The notes beneath the pieces were generated by a model. The model was not told where the DNA came from, did not search any database, and worked only from the letters and a program-made list of their open reading frames with translations. A stretch of 64,000 nucleotides of DNA from Strix aluco (Eukaryota > Chordata > Aves > Strigiformes > Strigidae): assembly GCF_031877795.1 (NCBI RefSeq), contig NC_133948.1, positions 8,788,948-8,852,947 on the forward strand, written 5' to 3'. Below, piece by piece: positions 60,401 to 64,000 of the stretch (its first letter is position 1; every line of letters starts with the position of its first letter). Made by a program: the position numbers and the translations under genes.

Positions 60401-63400
60401 AGTATATTAGGCATATATTTTGGTTCTTTGCTGTCTTCTATTCTGTAGCATTCCTATCCATAAATGATGCTGAGGTACAGTGCTGTGAAAACCAAAGAAA
60501 CTCTAAAACTGGCAAGGAACAGAAAACTTTTTGTCTTTTATATCCTCAGAACTCTTACTGTATGGATCACAAGGTTATCCTTATAGCTCTGTAATGTAGG
60601 CATGGCCCTTACTTTATTCAGTGAGCCTGAAGCAGAAAGTTTAATCTAAAAGCAAACAAAAGATCTTTACAGAGCAAGAGATTTATTTGTCACGCTGGGC
60701 AGTCACGCAGTTTCTTTGATAGAGAACTTTTCAGTGTTTTGTCACATGTGGGTTTAGGCATTTGCAAAAGGAGGTTTAGAAATTTGTTGAAGACCCTTAG
60801 GGAAGGGATATATGTATCAATGCAGGTGTTCTTGTATTTGAGAGTGAAGGGAGCCTGTACTAAACCACAATCTGTAAGCAGGCAATAAACAGTTTGAATT
60901 ACAAGTAGTTTTACTAATGAAATAAAGTCAGATGGTTAAGTATACGGGTGTATTGATATTCTAGGAAGAAGCAGCAGGCTAATGTAACATAAACTTCATA
61001 AGAAAGCTTTGTATTACTTATTTTAGGTCGATACTATGTACCACTCTTGAGAGCAGAAGACAATTCCTCAGCTCCTGTAATTGGTGCACCATGGTCACCC
61101 GATCAAACAGATGATAACCCCCAAAGAACTTTCTCTAAATACCCTGGCAGCCCCAAAGATCCAGTGTTGTCGATAAGAGCTTTTGCAGGCCCCATGAGCC
61201 CCTCAAAGGTAAGGGGAGAACTTCAGATGACTCTAATGCCTTTTTTTTCCTTTTTCTAAATAAAGAACCATTGGAAGATCCACCCACAGTTCATTGTGTG
61301 GTGTAACTTGCTCCTGTTACAGATTGTGGCTCTCTCTTTATTGAAGAGATGGATCCTCTGCCATAGAGAAGGAGAAGCACAGAAACTTGTAAATATTTTT
61401 TGCTGCTGAAAACATAGAAATGTGTGGTGTAAACAAGAGTGGAAGTTCAGTCAAAAGAAAATCGTTCATTTCTTTTTCCTATTGAAATCTATTTAAAGAC
61501 CACTGACAAACTTTTCATGGCGTTACAGATAATTGCTCTAACTTTCTAATCTGAAACAAAGCCTTTCAGTGTGGCTATGAATTGGTTTAAAAAAAAATCT
61601 TACCTATATCTTTACCTCATTTCTAGAAATTGACACTAGATGTTTATCACTTTTGCTTGTTGAATTAACAATATTTTTTTCTCAATGGAAAAACTGACGA
61701 CCAAGTAGTAGGTGTTGAGATAGTTTTGGAAAAGTATTGATTGTATAGTAGAACAGCAAAGTCTTTAGTTTTCAGGAGGAATACTTAGATATTAGGTAAA
61801 TATAAGTTTATAGGCATTTCTTCTACTTACTTTTTTAATAGGAACATGCTGGAAGTATGACCGCTTTAGAAATAGTGAATACATACAGTTGACAGTTCTG
61901 TCATCTAATGCTTGAATTCTTCCAGGACTGAGCGTTACCAAAATGCGTAATGCTCTTTCTCCTAAATATGCTTGTTGATTAATTTTCTGCTCACCTGACA
62001 GAAATGCAAATTTATTTTATACACTGAAGAATTTTACCTAGGGTGTAAACAACATGTTGTTTTGATTGCTAACAGATACTTTTAATGTCTGAATGTAATT
62101 CTTAGCTTGGGATTTTACAAAAATCCATTAGTTTATAACCTTTAGGAGTTCAAATTCAAGCTTCAAAATAAACAGCAAGAATATATTCTAGTAATTGTAG
62201 CAAGTCTGTGGAATTAAATATATATATATTAAAAAATATACATACAAAAATATCACCTAGAATAAAAATATTCTAGAAACCAGTGACCAAAATAGCATTT
62301 GTCATTAAGTAAAATTATCACATGGCAAAATTACAAGACATACCTGTTTCCTGCTGCACACAATTTTAAACCAGTCAGACTTAGTATCTATAGTTCAAGG
62401 TGGTCATATGTTATGGTCCTTACTCTTTTAATAAGCAGTTATGAGATCAAAGTAAAGTAATAAACCAGTAGTACTGGGAGGAGTAACTTAAGATCCAATA
62501 CAAGATTCTTTATAGCTGGAGTTGAGCAATACTTGTGGCAGAACTTGCATTGTTTACACGTAGACAGCAAATGGCTAAATGTCTTCTAGACCTATAGGTA
62601 GACATTTAGCCAGCACTGAGTTAGCTTCATATTGTGGAGGGTAGGTTTTTTTTTAACGATTTCTATTTTTCAAAGGCTGAAGAATTTCGCAAGCTTTGGA
62701 AGACTCCACCTCGTGAGAGAGCTGGCTTTTTTCACAATGTCAGGAAATCTGATCTGGAGAGAGGTGTTGAAAGAGTTGGAAGGTATCTAAAAGAGAATCA
62801 GTATAAAAAATTAGTAATAGACAGAGCAATTAAAAGCAAAAGACTTGTGCTGAGAGTACAGTTACTACTTACTGAACAATATCTTGGAGCAAAAGTTATT
62901 GGCGGAAATATTTATGAAGTATATTGTAGTTGGATTTTTGCTGTATTTTTGTGTAAACCAAATAGCTAAAAATGTGAGACCTAGCTTACTTAGCTTTGGA
63001 AATACAAAAAAAGGTATTTTAACTATTATTGATGGTATGTGTAGAATGCTTTTCTCAAACATTTACTTGCCTAATTTGTCAGAAGATCTAAAATTAAGTG
63101 TAGCCTGTATGCATTTTTCTGTAAAATTGAGGGATTGTTAAAAAGATAGCAGAATGAAAAGATTCTAACACAAATGTTCTGCTTTATAGAAGCTGTGTGC
63201 TGTGGTATGTGTCTCTGCTGTTAAAATACCTTCTATCAGCAATATAGGGAAAAAACATACTTTGTTAAAAGCTGATCAGATTTCTTTCCTTGAAATCTTC
63301 GCTTCCTCCTACCTTCTCCCATTCCCAAATAGAAAAAGCTGTTGAATGGAGTATCATTCAAATTATGCCTGCATCAGTCTCTGTCTGGTGTCTAGATACA

Positions 63401-63868
63401 GTCAGCTTAAAAATAGCAATATTTATGCTGCTAACTGTAAGAATAGTAGATTAAATTTGAAAAATACTCTAGAAAAAATTAGATGATAATATGTTTTCTA
63501 AGGGTGTGTATTTTGTGTGTATATTGCTTTGCAGACTGTTGATTGTTGTGGAATTGTGTTGCCTAGTTGCACGTTTATACTCCTATTAATAGCTGATAAA
63601 ATGTGTTTAGAAAGTTATTGTCAAACTAATATTTATGTCTTCACAAATGATTCGTTTTATTTTATTTATTGCAGGGAGTTAGCTCATGAACTGGGGTTCC
63701 CGTGGGTTGAATACTGGGAATTTCTGGGCTGTTTTGTTGATCTGTCTTCCCAGGAGGGGTTGCGAAAATTAGAAGAGTACCTGAGTCATCGGGAAATGAG
63801 CGAAAAGGCTCAGCAAGAAACAGGGGAAAATGAAACCTGCAATAGATATAAAACTCTGCATCCTTCTG
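50945..63868 (+). CDS. ANKLE2: Ankyrin repeat and LEM domain-containing protein 2 (LEM4), partial, ten coding exons
   Basis: ANKLE2 is a membrane-anchored ER/inner nuclear envelope protein. At mitotic exit it restrains VRK1 and promotes PP2A action on BAF (BANF1), allowing the nuclear envelope to re-form; loss in human causes microcephaly. The window encodes 661 codons plus one base; the human protein has 938 residues, so the C-terminal third lies beyond 64000. Domains in order: an N-terminal hydrophobic helix (about 22-44), the LEM domain (about 88-130), a VYEDKKEAL...[13 protein letters not shown] module (about 248-290), and ankyrin repeats (about 377-480). The start ATG is in the CpG island and in frame with the helix. 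All introns are GT-AG and phases are consistent. It is head to tail with GOLGA3, about 1 kb from that gene's likely poly(A) site. Confidence 0.97.
51192..55231 (+). other. ANKLE2: ANKLE2 intron 1
   Basis: About 4 kb, AT-rich after the CpG island. Two overlapping + strand frames at 54424-54830 (78 and 121 codons) are open but match nothing known and have no supporting splice context. No repeat family recognised. Confidence 0.8.
55232..55720 (+). CDS. ANKLE2: ANKLE2 coding exon 2 (residues 83-245, LEM domain)
   Basis: Encodes the LEM domain ([19 protein letters not shown], then [20 protein letters not shown]), followed by a low-conservation linker and [14 protein letters not shown] and [13 protein letters not shown]. 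Acceptor ttcctatag, donor aggaatg|gtaaat. Confidence 0.97.
56768..56959 (+). CDS. ANKLE2: ANKLE2 coding exon 3 (residues 246-309)
   Basis: Encodes [20 protein letters not shown] and [19 protein letters not shown], a small alpha/beta unit resembling the RNase H1 N-terminal/caulimovirus viroplasmin fold (family inference). Acceptor tttgttgcag, donor aacagag|gtaagt. Confidence 0.96.
58169..58362 (+). CDS. ANKLE2: ANKLE2 coding exon 4 (residues 310-374)
   Basis: Encodes [19 protein letters not shown] and [17 protein letters not shown], nearly identical to human. Acceptor tttgacag, donor gtacag|gtaaaa. Confidence 0.96.
59331..59519 (+). CDS. ANKLE2: ANKLE2 coding exon 5 (residues 375-437, first ankyrin repeat)
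   Basis: Encodes the repeat [20 protein letters not shown] followed by [11 protein letters not shown] and [11 protein letters not shown]. Acceptor tttttttcag, donor aaagcg|gtaaga. Confidence 0.96.
59804..59926 (+). CDS. ANKLE2: ANKLE2 coding exon 6 (residues 438-478, second ankyrin repeat)
   Basis: Canonical ankyrin repeat: [20 protein letters not shown], then [13 protein letters not shown]. Acceptor cactgcag, donor gcagaa|gtaagt. Confidence 0.97.
60316..60382 (+). CDS. ANKLE2: ANKLE2 coding exon 7 (residues 479-500)
   Basis: Short exon, [20 protein letters not shown]. Acceptor ttaacag, donor ttgaaag|gtatgt, phase 1. Confidence 0.95.
61027..61208 (+). CDS. ANKLE2: ANKLE2 coding exon 8 (residues 501-561)
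   Basis: Encodes [20 protein letters not shown] and [13 protein letters not shown]. Acceptor ttattttag, donor tcaaag|gtaagg. Confidence 0.96.
62676..62782 (+). CDS. ANKLE2: ANKLE2 coding exon 9 (residues 562-596)
   Basis: Encodes [20 protein letters not shown] and [10 protein letters not shown]. The acceptor tttcaaag has a distant T-tract; donor ggaag|gtatct, phase 2. The frame continues open for about 60 codons into the intron, but homology supports splicing here. Confidence 0.95.
63675..63868 (+). CDS. ANKLE2: ANKLE2 coding exon 10 (residues 597-661), last in window
   Basis: Encodes [20 protein letters not shown] and [16 protein letters not shown], nearly identical to human. Acceptor attgcag, donor ccttctg|gtaaga, phase 1. 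The remaining exons lie past the window end. Confidence 0.95.
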
Positions 63869-64000
63869 GTAAGAAAAAGGCAAATGCTACAAACAACAGG
63901 TTGTACCTAGGGAGAAGAGGGAGAGAAGAAGCTTGGTGCCCAGGGGAAGTAGTATTCACCTGTTGTGGTTGCTATTATTGATCTGTTATCCAAACAGTCT

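Larger units (their letters stand above)
55721..63674 (+). other. ANKLE2: ANKLE2 introns 2-9
   Basis: Introns at 55721-56767, 56960-58168, 58363-59330, 59520-59803, 59927-60315, 60383-61026, 61209-62675 and 62783-63674. They are AT-rich with short TA runs (around 62219-62230); no further gene or mobile element recognised. Confidence 0.85.

Noticed and set aside
62783-62969. Extension of ANKLE2 exon 9 into the intron (alternative ending)
   Set aside because: The donor at 62782 joins in frame to the conserved exon 10; the extension is not similar to the human protein.
1-64000. CRISPR arrays, bacterial operons, tRNA or rRNA genes
   Set aside because: No spacer-repeat array, no operon-like gene packing and no recognisable tRNA or rRNA; the window is spliced vertebrate DNA.

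Overview
This is vertebrate nuclear DNA, most likely from a bird. Two neighbouring genes on the + strand fill the right two thirds: GOLGA3 (golgin-160), complete from start to stop codon, and ANKLE2 (LEM4), cut off by the window end. Every coding exon of both was placed by reading-frame continuity, GT-AG splice sites and agreement with the human proteins as I remember them. The avian assignment rests on a CR1 LINE fragment, a solo LTR of a type I recall from bird genomes, compact introns, and the GOLGA3-ANKLE2 tandem order (12q24.33 in human, chromosome 15 in chicken as I recall).

Layout. Bases 1-11460 have no gene I can name; they hold an unusual degenerate tandem array (9032-9258) and scattered weak minus-strand exon-like frames. 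Bases 11540-12560 are a CpG island that contains, on the minus strand, a convincing signal-peptide first exon (11941-12018) with a pentamer repeat just upstream of its ATG; I cannot name the gene. Bases 12560-19190 show no gene. Bases 19195-20090 are the CpG-island promoter of GOLGA3. The start codon is at 21912, with 23 coding exons to the stop at 45895 (1518 codons) and a roughly 4 kb 3' UTR. A second promoter island (50600-51460) starts ANKLE2 at 50945; ten coding exons (661 complete codons) are present before the window ends in an intron.

The two genes are functionally separate. Golgin-160 is a cytoplasmic Golgi coiled-coil protein in membrane traffic and Golgi positioning. ANKLE2 is an ER/inner nuclear membrane protein that promotes BAF dephosphorylation and nuclear envelope reassembly at mitotic exit.

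I found no sign of a new multi-gene system. The observations most worth checking are the apparent loss of two of the three known caspase sites in golgin-160, the unidentified signal-peptide gene at 12 kb together with the absence of recognisable CHFR upstream of GOLGA3, a solo LTR with a target-site duplication in a GOLGA3 intron, and the degenerate 22-bp array.
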